A DNA stretch of 64,000 nucleotides. Origin: Rhodocyclaceae bacterium (lineage in GTDB: Bacteria > Pseudomonadota > Gammaproteobacteria > Burkholderiales > Rhodocyclaceae). The position numbers were made by a program, and so were the translations under genes. Positions 48,925-55,825 of the stretch are shown here, one piece after another. Location: positions 32,001 to 96,000 of the forward strand of contig JADFDU010000033.1 in the NCBI GenBank assembly GCA_018262775.1, written 5' to 3'. How positions within the stretch are numbered: position 1 is the first letter of the stretch; each line of letters starts with the position of its first letter. The notes beneath the pieces were generated by a model that was not told the origin of the DNA, ran no database searches, and worked only from the letters and a program-made list of their open reading frames with translations.

Positions 48925-49263
48925 TCAGGCCGCCCGCGTCAGGTCGGCGCGCGTCGTGGTGGCGCCGCTGCTGTAGATGTTGAGGTACTTGAGGCAGATC
49001 ACGCGCAGGCAGGAGGCGATGTTCTTGTCGTTGGCGACCAGGCAGCCGTCGTGCACGCGCTCAATGAGGCGCGCCAGCGGCTGGTTGGCGTCATGCGCCA
49101 TGTCCTCCAGCACGTTCCAGAAGGCCCGCTCCAGCGAGATGGTGGTACTGTGGCCGTGGATGCGGAAGCCGCGCTTCTCGGGGATGAACTCGTTGATCTG
49201 CGAGGTCGTGCAGGCATTGAACATGTGATCCAGCACGTCGCCGGCTTCAATATAGATATCCAT
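48925..49263 (-). CDS. Ribbon-helix-helix (RHH_4-like) protein
   Basis: 112-residue protein. The segment GFRIHGHSTTISLERAFWNVLEDMA, then ANQPLARLIERVHDG and ASCLRVICLKYL, follows the RHH_4 pattern (beta strand, two helices, CL tail). A 30-residue acidic N-terminus (MDIYIEAGDVLDHMFNACTT) is not part of the domain. It is divergent from the sulfur operon and is a candidate regulator of it. Function is not established. Confidence 0.65.
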   Translation of the reverse strand: MDIYIEAGDVLDHMFNACTTSQINEFIPEKRGFRIHGHSTTISLERAFWNVLEDMAHDANQPLARLIERVHDGCLVANDKNIASCLRVICLKYLNIYSSGATTTRADLTRAA

Positions 49264-49385
49264 GCGGTTTCCCCTTTATTTGCGCTGTTGGCAATAAATA
49301 CCACCTGCCGCGCTTGTCCGGCCAATAGAATTCGCAGCATACAAGAAACGCGTCGGCTGATGTTGGTCGATAAGTGGAGGAAACG

Positions 49386-49877
49386 ATGGAGTTTTTCCGC
49401 AAGACCCTGGATCCGGTGATCGCCCTGGCGGCCATCGCCGTGATGGATATTTTCCTCTTCCTCATCGTCGGTGCGTGGACGGTGGGCGGTGGCGAGACGA
49501 TGATGACGGGGCTCATCGCCCAGCTCTTCCTCGGCGACGACCTCAAGCGCCTCCCCTTCTGGGAACTGGTGTTCCCGCCGCATGCCGACTACTGGAAGAT
49601 CTACATCAGCCTCGGCATGCTCTTCGGCGCCTTCGTCGGCGCGGTGCTGAGCAAGGAGTTCTACTGGCGCATACCGCGCCGCGCCTCGGAGTGGCTGCTC
49701 ATCACCATCGGCGGCCTGCTGATGGGCATCGGCATCCGCCTCGCCTTCGTCTGCAACGTGTCGACCTTCTTCGGCATGGGCGCGGAGATGAACCTCGGCG
49801 GCTACCTGGCCATCTCCGGCATCATCGCCGGCGCCTGGGTCGGATCGCTCATCTACAAGAAAATCCTGGAGGGTTAG
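49386..49877 (+). CDS. Half-size YeeE/YedE (sulfur transport) permease, first
   Basis: 163-residue membrane protein with four to five segments. GIRLAFVCNVSTFFGMGAEM (about 115-134) is the YeeE signature with its conserved Cys, which in TsuA-type thiosulfate channels relays substrate. It is half the length of a full YeeE and is followed 6 bp later by the other half, as in PmpA/PmpB pairs. The ATG follows GGAGGAAACG. It heads a twelve-gene sulfur-handling run. Confidence 0.88.
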   Translation: MEFFRKTLDPVIALAAIAVMDIFLFLIVGAWTVGGGETMMTGLIAQLFLGDDLKRLPFWELVFPPHADYWKIYISLGMLFGAFVGAVLSKEFYWRIPRRASEWLLITIGGLLMGIGIRLAFVCNVSTFFGMGAEMNLGGYLAISGIIAGAWVGSLIYKKILEG

Positions 49878-49883
49878 GAACCT

Positions 49884-50513
49884 ATGTCACCTGTTGCCGA
49901 GTGCCTGGTCGCTTTTCTGTTCGGTTCCGCCGTTGGCCTGCTGGTGCAGCGCTCGCGCTTCTGCAACACCGCCGCGCTGCGCGACGCCATCATGTTCAAG
50001 ACCTATCGCAACACCAAGGCGCTGCTGGTGGCGATGATGATCCTCTCCATCGGCTTCACCGGTTTCATGACGATAGGCGCGGGCCACCCGATGAATTTCG
50101 ACGTCGGCCTGAACACCTTCGCCGGCCTCTTCCTCTTCGGCATCGGCATGGTGCTGGCGGGTGCGTGCACCGTATCCACCTGGGTGAAGACGGGCGAGGG
50201 CAACCTCGGCGCTGCCTGGGCGCTGCTGTTTACTTTCGTCGGCATGTTCCTCTTTTCGCTGGTGTGGTCGTGGAACTACTGGCCGCCGGCGCCGGCCAGC
50301 ATGACCGGCGAGCCCAATCTGGAGGCGCTGCAGCTCGGTTTCGCCAACGCGCGCACCCTGCAGGACAAGCTGGGTATTCCTGCCGTCGTCTTCGGCTTCA
50401 TCCAGTCCGCCGTGCTCTTCGCCATCTACCGCGCCATCCTGCGCCGCGAGCGCGCGCAGCAGGCGCAGCACGAGGTTCACCAGAAGGAAGCCGTCGAGGC
50501 GCAGGCTGCCTGA
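49884..50513 (+). CDS. Half-size YeeE/YedE permease, second
   Basis: 209 residues, five to six segments. Contains both RSRFCNTAALRD (about 23-34) and LAGACTVSTWVKTGEGNLGA (about 91-110), the paired Cys motifs of YeeE permeases. A polar C-terminal tail rich in Gln/Glu/Ala (RRERAQQAQHEVHQKEAVEA) faces the cytoplasm. With the first half it probably forms one transporter for thiosulfate or another sulfur compound. A tandem of REP-like repeats separates it from tusA. Confidence 0.88.
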   Translation: MSPVAECLVAFLFGSAVGLLVQRSRFCNTAALRDAIMFKTYRNTKALLVAMMILSIGFTGFMTIGAGHPMNFDVGLNTFAGLFLFGIGMVLAGACTVSTWVKTGEGNLGAAWALLFTFVGMFLFSLVWSWNYWPPAPASMTGEPNLEALQLGFANARTLQDKLGIPAVVFGFIQSAVLFAIYRAILRRERAQQAQHEVHQKEAVEAQAA

Positions 50514-50531
50514 CTTATGTAACAACTATCC

Positions 50532-50615
50532 CGTCATTCCGGGGCCGCGCAGCGGAACCCGGAATCCATGCGGCCAATGGCTAACATCTGGATTCCCGCT
50601 TCCGCGGGAATGACG
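50532..50615. repeat. Pair of dRS3/REP-like inverted repeats
   Basis: GTCATTCCGGGG...AACCCGGAATCCA (from 50532) followed by CTGGATTCCCGC-TTCC-GCGGGAATGACG (50588-50615). The same two-part layout recurs at 55111-55194 and 63036-63106. Confidence 0.7.
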
Positions 50616-50670
50616 AAGCGGGCGCAGCGTGTGACATGCGAGATCTGAATATTTGAAAGGGAGAACGAAA

Positions 50671-50976
50671 ATGGGATTGTTCGGATCGAAGAAGAAGGTC
50701 GAGGAAACGGCTGCCGGCGGCGAGGCGGTGCTCTCCGACGGCAGCCGCGTGCAGGTGGCGCGCAAGGTGGATTGCCGCGGCGATTCCTGCCCGCGGCCGC
50801 AGCTGATGACGAAGAAGGCGGTGGGCGAGGTTGCATCCGGCGCCGTGGTCGAGGTGCTGGTGGACAATCCCACCTCGGTCGAGGCGCTGCCGCCGATGTG
50901 CAACGAGCTCAACGCCACGCACCTGGAGACCATCAAGGATCCCAACTGCTGGCGGGTGTACATCAGGAAAGACTAG
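50671..50976 (+). CDS. TusA-family sulfur carrier with N-terminal extension
   Basis: 101-residue sulfur-carrier protein. The TusA motif DCRGDSCPRPQLMTKKAV (about 33-50) holds the persulfide Cys of CPRPQ; a second Cys (PMCNEL) and a third (DPNCW) follow. The first 28 residues (MGLFGSKKKVEETAAGGE...) are an extension seldom found in TusA. Placed right after the YeeE pair, it is the likely cytoplasmic acceptor of imported sulfur. The ATG follows GGGAG. Confidence 0.88.
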   Translation: MGLFGSKKKVEETAAGGEAVLSDGSRVQVARKVDCRGDSCPRPQLMTKKAVGEVASGAVVEVLVDNPTSVEALPPMCNELNATHLETIKDPNCWRVYIRKD

Positions 50977-50979
50977 AAC

Positions 50980-51189
50980 ATGGTCCGCCTGCTCATGCGC
51001 TTTCTCGTCGCCATCTCGGTCATCGCCGTGCTGGCGGGGCTGACTTTTGTCTACGTCAAGCCGCCGCCGAGCATGAAGCTGACGCGCGACGGCGTGCCGC
51101 ACCTGTCGCCGCCGGTGGCGCACCCGGTGACGGGCGAGGCGATCCCGCTGGAGCGGCTGGTGCAGCATTACAAGGGAGGCGGACGCTGA
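50980..51189 (+). CDS. Small single-pass membrane protein in the sulfur operon
   Basis: 69 residues with one transmembrane segment (about 5-27) and a Pro-rich periplasmic or cytoplasmic tail (YVKPPPSMKLTRDGVPHLSPPV). Start is 3 bp after the tusA-like stop. Repeat A copy 11 encodes IAVLAGLTF inside the membrane segment. The stop overlaps the next tiny frame as TGATG. No family recognised. Confidence 0.7.
   Translation: MVRLLMRFLVAISVIAVLAGLTFVYVKPPPSMKLTRDGVPHLSPPVAHPVTGEAIPLERLVQHYKGGGR
51024..51048 (-). repeat. 25-bp dispersed repeat A, copy 11
   Basis: On the minus strand AAAAGTCAG, core CCCCGCCAGC, then ACGGCG. It lies inside the small membrane protein gene and, read on the gene's strand, encodes part of its transmembrane helix. 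Confidence 0.8.
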
Positions 51190-51275
51190 TGGACCTCGAG
51201 ACGATCGCGCAACTCGCCCTGTTCTGCGTGGCCTTCGGCATGATGGCGCTGGCCTTCTTCAGCGATTCCCTATGA
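51189..51275 (+). CDS. 28-residue membrane peptide
   Basis: Tiny frame encoding MDLETIAQLALFCVAFGMMA and an LAFFSDSL tail, one hydrophobic helix. Its ATG overlaps the previous stop (TGATG), which favours reinitiation. Composition is that of a real membrane peptide and it fits the tight spacing of the operon, but I cannot match it to a family. Confidence 0.45.
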   Translation: MDLETIAQLALFCVAFGMMALAFFSDSL

Positions 51276-51350
51276 GTGCCGCGCCGGGCCGCCCCAAGCA
51301 AGCTCGCACCGCAGCACGAAGTGCGGAGGTTACCTCATGAGGATGCGTCC

Positions 51351-51629
51351 ATGATGAACAAGGAAAGCCTGATCTTTTTGGTTGCCTCGCTGGCCGTGAC
51401 CGTGGCGGTGAGCGCCGTCGGTTTTTCCCTGGCGGCGCGACCGCGCGCGGCCGTCGAGGCGGAGAAGCAGCCGGCGGCGGCCGAAAACCTGCCGGATGTC
51501 GACATCGGCGGCGGCTTCGGCAAGGTGTCGGTGATCGAGCTCGTCGGTTTCTACATCGAGAATCCGCCGGCACCCAAAGGTAGCGGCGGCGACGCGGCGC
51601 CGGCCGTGAAGCGCTTCGGCGGCTGCTGA
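51351..51629 (+). CDS. Small membrane-anchored protein with terminal Cys
   Basis: 92 residues: N-terminal membrane anchor (about 6-28), charged linker, then VDIGGGFGKVSVIELVGFYIENPP and a C-terminal RFGGC. The final Cys could carry sulfur or attach to a partner (inference). Start ATG 51351 follows GAGG; a preceding 75-bp gap has no feature. It is 2 bp from the next gene. Confidence 0.6.
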   Translation: MMNKESLIFLVASLAVTVAVSAVGFSLAARPRAAVEAEKQPAAAENLPDVDIGGGFGKVSVIELVGFYIENPPAPKGSGGDAAPAVKRFGGC

Positions 51630-51631
51630 GC

Positions 51632-52609
51632 ATGCTGCGTCTTTTCCTCCTTGCCGCGTTGTGCGCCGCCTGCCCGGCCGGCGCGGCGGAGGATTTTACC
51701 TACGTGCGCACGGCTGCGGCGGCGTCCGGCATGGTGGTGGTGGATAGTCGTCCGCTCGCCGACTGCCGTGCGCAAAGCCTCGCCGATGCGCGCTGCCTGC
51801 CTGCGGAAGATTTCCTCGGTCCGCAGCGGCGTCTGCCGAGCGCGCGCGACCTGCTCTGGCTGCTCGGCACCGCCGGCCTCTCGGGCGAGGAGGGCGTGAT
51901 CGTCGTCGGCCAAGATGCCGTGGCGCGCGATTTCGTCGCCGGCCTGCTGTGGCTTGCCGGACAACGCAGCGTGCACGTGCTGACGGAACCCGTCGGCCGC
52001 CTGCTTGAATCCGGCGCGGCCGCCGGCCCGGGACGCGAACACGGCATGATCCGCGAGACGGTTTTTACGGCGCCGATGCGCGATGGCCTGCTGCTGTTGC
52101 GTGATGAGTTACGCGATGAACTACGGACCCTGCGTCCACAGCCGCCGCTGCTGGACGGGCGCAGCGACAAGGAATACTGGGGCGAGGGTGGAGAACTGGA
52201 TGCGCGCGCGGCGCGCAGCGGCCATCTGCCCGGCGCCATCAGCCTGCCCGCGCTGCAATTGCGCGCGACGCTCGGCGTGGAAACGGAAAACAAGCCCGTG
52301 CTGCCCGATGGCCCAGCGGTCGCCTACGCCCACGATGCCTACGAAGGGCTGGCCTATCTCACGCTGCTCATGGCCGGCTACGGCGTGCCGGCGCGGCTGT
52401 ATGCGGAAGGCTGGGCCGAGTGGGCGGCCGACGGCAGCCTGCCGGCCGATGCCGTCGGCTATCCAGAGCGCGCGCAGGTCGCCGAAAGCAAAAGTCAGCC
52501 GCCGCAGGACGGCGCTACGCGGGCGGAAGCCATCATCGCGGCCGCCGTTGTCCTCGCGCTGGCCGCTTTCCTCTTCGGCTGGTGGTCGGCAAGAAGGAGA
52601 TTGGCCTGA
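51632..52609 (+). CDS. Tandem rhodanese-like membrane protein lacking the catalytic Cys
   Basis: 325 residues: signal peptide (1-19, ending AGA), two rhodanese-fold domains (about 22-145 and 150-285) and a C-terminal anchor (about 298-316). GVIVVGQDAVARDFVAGL and AVAYAHDAYEGLAYLTLL occupy the positions of the active loops, but neither has the CxxGxR Cys. It may bind rather than transfer sulfur. Repeat A copy 12 encodes KSQPPQDGA in the linker before the anchor. Its stop overlaps the next ATG. Confidence 0.78.
   Translation: MLRLFLLAALCAACPAGAAEDFTYVRTAAAASGMVVVDSRPLADCRAQSLADARCLPAEDFLGPQRRLPSARDLLWLLGTAGLSGEEGVIVVGQDAVARDFVAGLLWLAGQRSVHVLTEPVGRLLESGAAAGPGREHGMIRETVFTAPMRDGLLLLRDELRDELRTLRPQPPLLDGRSDKEYWGEGGELDARAARSGHLPGAISLPALQLRATLGVETENKPVLPDGPAVAYAHDAYEGLAYLTLLMAGYGVPARLYAEGWAEWAADGSLPADAVGYPERAQVAESKSQPPQDGATRAEAIIAAAVVLALAAFLFGWWSARRRLA
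52490..52514 (+). repeat. 25-bp dispersed repeat A, copy 12
   Basis: AAAAGTCAG, core CCGCCGCAGG, then ACGGCG (GCCG/CGGC). Inside the rhodanese-like gene, in a linker, in frame. Confidence 0.85.
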
Positions 52610-52905
52610 TGGACATCCTCTTCCATGTCGCCACCGAGGCAGGCGCGCAGGTGCTGCTGCCGCTGGCGCTGGCCTGCCGCCGCGGCGGCCATGCCTTCGG
52701 TGCCTTCTTCACGCATGAGGGCGCGCGCGGCCTGCTCGATGCCGGCTTGCAGGCGGCCTTGCGCGACAGCCGCGCCGCCCGCGTAGTCGTGTGCGAAGAA
52801 TCCTGGCATCGCTTCTGCGGCGACGCAGCCTGCCCGGTCGAACTCGGCAGCCAGACCACGAACAGCGCCCTCATGGGCGAGGCGAAGAAAGTGGTGAGCC
52901 TGTGA
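52609..52905 (+). CDS. DsrE-like small cysteine protein
   Basis: 98 residues with an alternating helix/strand pattern (MDILFHVATEAGAQVLLPLA, GHAFGAFFTHEGARGLL) and four Cys, of which CEESWHRFCGDAACP groups three. It resembles DsrE/F-fold sulfur-relay proteins, but the similarity is weak. It starts on the stop of the rhodanese gene. Predicted cytoplasmic; could receive sulfane sulfur. Confidence 0.6.
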   Translation: MDILFHVATEAGAQVLLPLALACRRGGHAFGAFFTHEGARGLLDAGLQAALRDSRAARVVVCEESWHRFCGDAACPVELGSQTTNSALMGEAKKVVSL

Positions 52906-53014
52906 GCGCCCCGCACGGCTGTCCGAAGGGGCGCCAGACACAACCCGGAGCCGCGCAGCGGCGAACCTCCGTCACCCCCTCCCGTGGGGAGGGGGGCGGG
53001 GGGAGGGTACTTCC

Positions 53015-53296
53015 ATGAGCGCGGAGAAGAAACTTCTGGTGCTGGCGCGCCGAGACCACGCCGAAGCCATGCGCGTGGCGGCCGGCCTGACGATCTTCGG
53101 CCACACGGTGAACCTGATCTTCATGGACCGCCCGGTCGAAGAAAGCGCCGAGAACGCGGCCAATGCCGCGTTGCTGGAGTTGACGGATATCGAGCCGCAG
53201 ACCACCGTCGCCGCCATGGCGGACGACCTGCCGTTGCTGGATGCCGCCGGCCTCGCGCGTGCATTCAGCGAAGCCGATGCGGTGCTGAGTTTATGA
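53015..53296 (+). CDS. DsrE-family-like protein
   Basis: 93 residues. KKLLVLARRDHAEAMRVAAG, then LTIFGHTVNLIFMDRPVEE and LELTDIEPQTTVAAMAD follow the DsrE/F fold. It has no Cys, so it cannot itself carry persulfide and may be a structural partner of a Cys-bearing subunit. The ATG follows GGGGGGAGGGTAC. The 109 bp upstream are GC-rich with a CCCCTCCC-GTG-GGGAGGGG inverted repeat. The stop overlaps an ATG of the next frame. Confidence 0.65.
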   Translation: MSAEKKLLVLARRDHAEAMRVAAGLTIFGHTVNLIFMDRPVEESAENAANAALLELTDIEPQTTVAAMADDLPLLDAAGLARAFSEADAVLSL

Positions 53297-53319
53297 CCGA
53301 AGGGAATCCCTGTGGGATG
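53297..53319 (+). repeat. 23-bp dispersed repeat C, copy 2
   Basis: CCGAAGGGAATCC then CTGTGGGATG; the last three bases are the likely start codon of the next gene. Confidence 0.7.
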
Positions 53320-53502
53320 AACATCCTCGAACTGAATACCGGTCTGTTTCCCGACGCCCAGACCGTGACCGCCGCCCTGCGGCAAATGGAGCCGGCGCAC
53401 CGCGTCGAATCCATCGATGTGCGACGTCGGGATAGGGAAGACGAAACCTGGGATCGCGTAATTGCCGCGATCCTGGGTTCCGATCTGACGATTACCATCT
53501 GA
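53317..53502 (+). CDS. Small protein of unknown function in the sulfur operon
   Basis: 61 residues (MNILELNTGLFPDAQTVTAA, then LRQMEPAHRVESIDVRRR and ending LGSDLTITI), alternating strand and helix, possibly a DsrH-like partner. An upstream in-frame ATG at 53293 overlaps the previous stop; between them lies repeat C copy 2, whose ATG gives the start I prefer. No Cys in the shorter form. Function not claimed. Confidence 0.5.
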   Translation: MNILELNTGLFPDAQTVTAALRQMEPAHRVESIDVRRRDREDETWDRVIAAILGSDLTITI

Positions 53503-53517
53503 AAGAGGAGACAAAAG

Positions 53518-54456
53518 ATGAAAACGTTATCGACCACAGAATGGGGCAAATGGCTGGGCGGGGTACTCTTCCTGCTGCTGGCGGCCACCCGCATGGCGTT
53601 CGCCGCCGAGCCGCTGGTGAATGTGGATTGGGTGAAGGCGAATCTTGACAAGCCGGGCATCGTCTACATCGACTTTCAGCCGCCGACCGAGTATCTGCGT
53701 GGCCACATCCCGGGCGCGGTGAACAGCAACTACGGCAAGGATGGCTGGCGCGAGGAACGTGCCAGCGACAAGGTGCCCGACATGCTGCCGGCCAAGCTCG
53801 ATGCGCTCGGCGAGATGATCGGCAAGCTCGGCATCGACAACGCCACCCACGTGGTGCTGGTGCCGCCCGGCATGTCGTCCACCGATATGGGCATCGGCAC
53901 GCGCGTCTATTGGACCTTCAAGGTGCTCGGCCACGACAATGTCTCGATCCTCAACGGCGGCATGGCGGCGTGGACCAAGGACAAGGCGAATCCGTTGCAG
54001 GCGGGCGCGGCCAAGACCGCAGCGAAGACCTTCAAGGTCAGCGTGCGCAAGGATATGATCGTCACCATGGACGACGTCAAGAAGGCCAAGGCTGCAGGCG
54101 TGCTGCTGGTGGACAACCGTCCGGAAGACCAGTACGTAGGCATCAACCGCCATCCGAAGGCCACCGAGAGCGGCACCATCGAGGGCGCGAAGAACCTGCC
54201 GAATGGCTGGATGACGGTCAACGGCATGGGCCAGTTCCGCGACAAGAAGCAGCTCGAGCAGCTCTACAAGGTCGCCAGCGTGCCGGCCAGCGGCGAGCAG
54301 ATCAACTTCTGCAACACCGGCCACTGGGCTTCCGTCGGCTGGTTCGTCTCCAGCGAGCTGATGGGCAACAAGAAGGCGCGCATGTACGACGGCTCAATGG
54401 TCGAGTGGACCATGCTCAAGGGCGGCTCGATGGAGCAGAAGGTCAAGCTCAACTAA
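53518..54456 (+). CDS. Periplasmic rhodanese (thiosulfate sulfurtransferase)
   Basis: 312 residues with a signal peptide (1-29). Two rhodanese domains; the second has the active-site loop INFCNTGHWASVGWF (about 262-276) with the catalytic Cys, so unlike the previous rhodanese-like protein it should be active. VYIDFQPPTEYLRGHIPGAV marks the first domain. It sits 16 bp after the small gene, with AAAGAGGAG before the ATG, and is followed by a cytochrome c, suggesting sulfur transfer linked to electron export. Confidence 0.9.
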   Translation: MKTLSTTEWGKWLGGVLFLLLAATRMAFAAEPLVNVDWVKANLDKPGIVYIDFQPPTEYLRGHIPGAVNSNYGKDGWREERASDKVPDMLPAKLDALGEMIGKLGIDNATHVVLVPPGMSSTDMGIGTRVYWTFKVLGHDNVSILNGGMAAWTKDKANPLQAGAAKTAAKTFKVSVRKDMIVTMDDVKKAKAAGVLLVDNRPEDQYVGINRHPKATESGTIEGAKNLPNGWMTVNGMGQFRDKKQLEQLYKVASVPASGEQINFCNTGHWASVGWFVSSELMGNKKARMYDGSMVEWTMLKGGSMEQKVKLN

Positions 54457-54458
54457 GC

Positions 54459-55094
54459 GTGCGCACGCATTGCGTCCTCGCCTTCGTGGCCGCGGCGGTA
54501 TTTTCCGCCGCGGCCACGGCGCAGGGCGAACACGCGCGCCGCCTCGCCGCCGAACTGGTGGTCATGGCGGGCGACGTGCGCCGTGTTGCCTCCGGCAGCG
54601 AATCGGCCCTGCACGGCGAAGGCCTGCGGGAGCGCCTGGCCGGCGCGCTTTCCTCACTTCCGCTACTGATGCGCCGCGCCGGCGCAGATCCCGCTGCCGT
54701 GCCTGCATTGCGCGCCGTCCTGGCGCGGCAGGACTGGCACGCCCTGGATATCGGGTTGCGCGCCCTGCAACGCAAACATCCCTTCGAGCCGGCGACGATC
54801 CTGCCGGCCCAGGCCACGCCCGAACGGCTGCGCCTGGGTGAAGCCATCCACAAGCAGGCCTGCGCCGGCTGTCACGATGACCAAAGGAAATCCCTGCGGG
54901 ATGCGCCGGCCACCGCAACGAAGCTGCCGGCCTTCAACCTTTTCGAGCAAGCAAAAAAATTGCCGCGCGCGGAATTCGCCGCGCGGCTGCTGATCGGCGT
55001 GCGCGGCGACCGCAGCACCGCCTGGCGCAATCCCTTCAGCGATCTGGAATTGGGAGCCCTGCTGGCTTATTATCAAAAAGCGGGATATGAATAG
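54459..55094 (+). CDS. Monohaem cytochrome c of the sulfur operon
   Basis: 211 residues; GTG start 3 bp after the rhodanese stop. Signal peptide (1-22), a helical region with Arg/Ala-rich content, then CAGCHDDQ (about 136-143) as haem site near the C-terminal third and no obvious second site. Repeat C copy 3 directly after the haem motif encodes QRKSLRDA. The stop codon TAG overlaps the end of a MITE-like element. It is the likely electron acceptor of the operon. Confidence 0.8.
   Translation: MRTHCVLAFVAAAVFSAAATAQGEHARRLAAELVVMAGDVRRVASGSESALHGEGLRERLAGALSSLPLLMRRAGADPAAVPALRAVLARQDWHALDIGLRALQRKHPFEPATILPAQATPERLRLGEAIHKQACAGCHDDQRKSLRDAPATATKLPAFNLFEQAKKLPRAEFAARLLIGVRGDRSTAWRNPFSDLELGALLAYYQKAGYE
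54881..54903 (+). repeat. 23-bp dispersed repeat C, copy 3
   Basis: CCAAAGGAAATCC then CTGCGGGATG, in frame within the cytochrome c gene just after the CxxCH codons. Confidence 0.7.
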
Positions 55095-55241
55095 CCACAA
55101 AGTTCAGTTCGTCATTCCGGGGCCGCGAAGCGGAACCCGGAATCCAGGAAGCGCTCCGGAAAACCACTGGATTCCCGCTTCCGCGGGAATGACGAGTTGC
55201 CAGGAAATCGCCCGCGGAGTTCAGGCTGAGCTTTGTGGCTA
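55092..55241. mobile_element. 150-bp MITE-like element
   Basis: Perfect 11-bp terminal inverted repeats TAGCCACAAAG (55092-55102) and CTTTGTGGCTA (55231-55241), each starting with TA that may be the duplicated target. The interior has a pair of REP-like inverted repeats (55111-55194) and no open frame. It overlaps the cytochrome c stop codon. The shape fits a non-autonomous IS630/Tc1-like MITE, but no second copy is in this window. Confidence 0.6.
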
Positions 55242-55323
55242 ATCATGAAGCGGGAAAACGGGTGGCGCAGCCAGGAAATGAAGTGGTAGATTTTCCATCG
55301 AGTCTTTCGTTACGGAGGGGACC

Positions 55324-55824
55324 ATGACACGCAACACAATGCTCGGCGCCGCGCTGGCGCTCTTCCTGGCTTCCGGCGCGGCCTGCGCCCAGGAGGCCAC
55401 CTACAACATCCGCACCCTGACGCCCGAATCGGCGCTGAGGGCGGCGCAGGCCGCGCTGAAATCCTGCCGCGACAGCGGCTATCAGGTGGCGGTGGCGGTG
55501 GTCGACCGCTCCGGCCTCGCCCAGGTCATGCTCCGCGACCGCTACGCCGGCGCGCACACGCCAAAGGCCGCCATCGGCAAGGCGTGGACGGCGGTGAGCT
55601 TCCGCACCAATACCACTGCAATGGCCGAGACGACCCAGCCCGGCAAGCCGGCCAGCGGCATCCGCCAGTTGCCCCACGTGGTGATGCTCGGTGGCGGCCT
55701 GCTGATCGAGGCCGGCGGCAGCATCCTCGGCGGCATTGGCGTCTCCGGCGCACCGGGCGGCGAGCTCGACGAAGTCTGCGCCAAGGCCGGCATCGCAGCC
55801 ATCCGGGACGATCTGGAACTCTGA
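55324..55824 (+). CDS. GlcG/HbpS-family haem-binding-like protein
   Basis: 166-residue exported protein: signal peptide (1-22), then the single GlcG/HbpS domain (ALRAAQAALKSCRDSGYQVA, then VVDRSGLAQVMLRDRYAG and GGSILGGIGVSGAPGGELD). Members bind haem or cobalamin. It is near several cytochrome genes, which suits a haem-related role. A roughly 230-bp upstream gap holds the MITE-like element. It ends facing the cytochrome c' gene. Confidence 0.88.
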   Translation: MTRNTMLGAALALFLASGAACAQEATYNIRTLTPESALRAAQAALKSCRDSGYQVAVAVVDRSGLAQVMLRDRYAGAHTPKAAIGKAWTAVSFRTNTTAMAETTQPGKPASGIRQLPHVVMLGGGLLIEAGGSILGGIGVSGAPGGELDEVCAKAGIAAIRDDLEL

Positions 55825-55825
55825 T

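Noticed and set aside
52976-52996. CCCCTCCC-GTG-GGGAGGGG hairpin between the DsrE-like genes
   Set aside because: It lacks a T-run and lies within the operon, so a terminator is not supported; probably another small palindromic repeat or chance GC symmetry.
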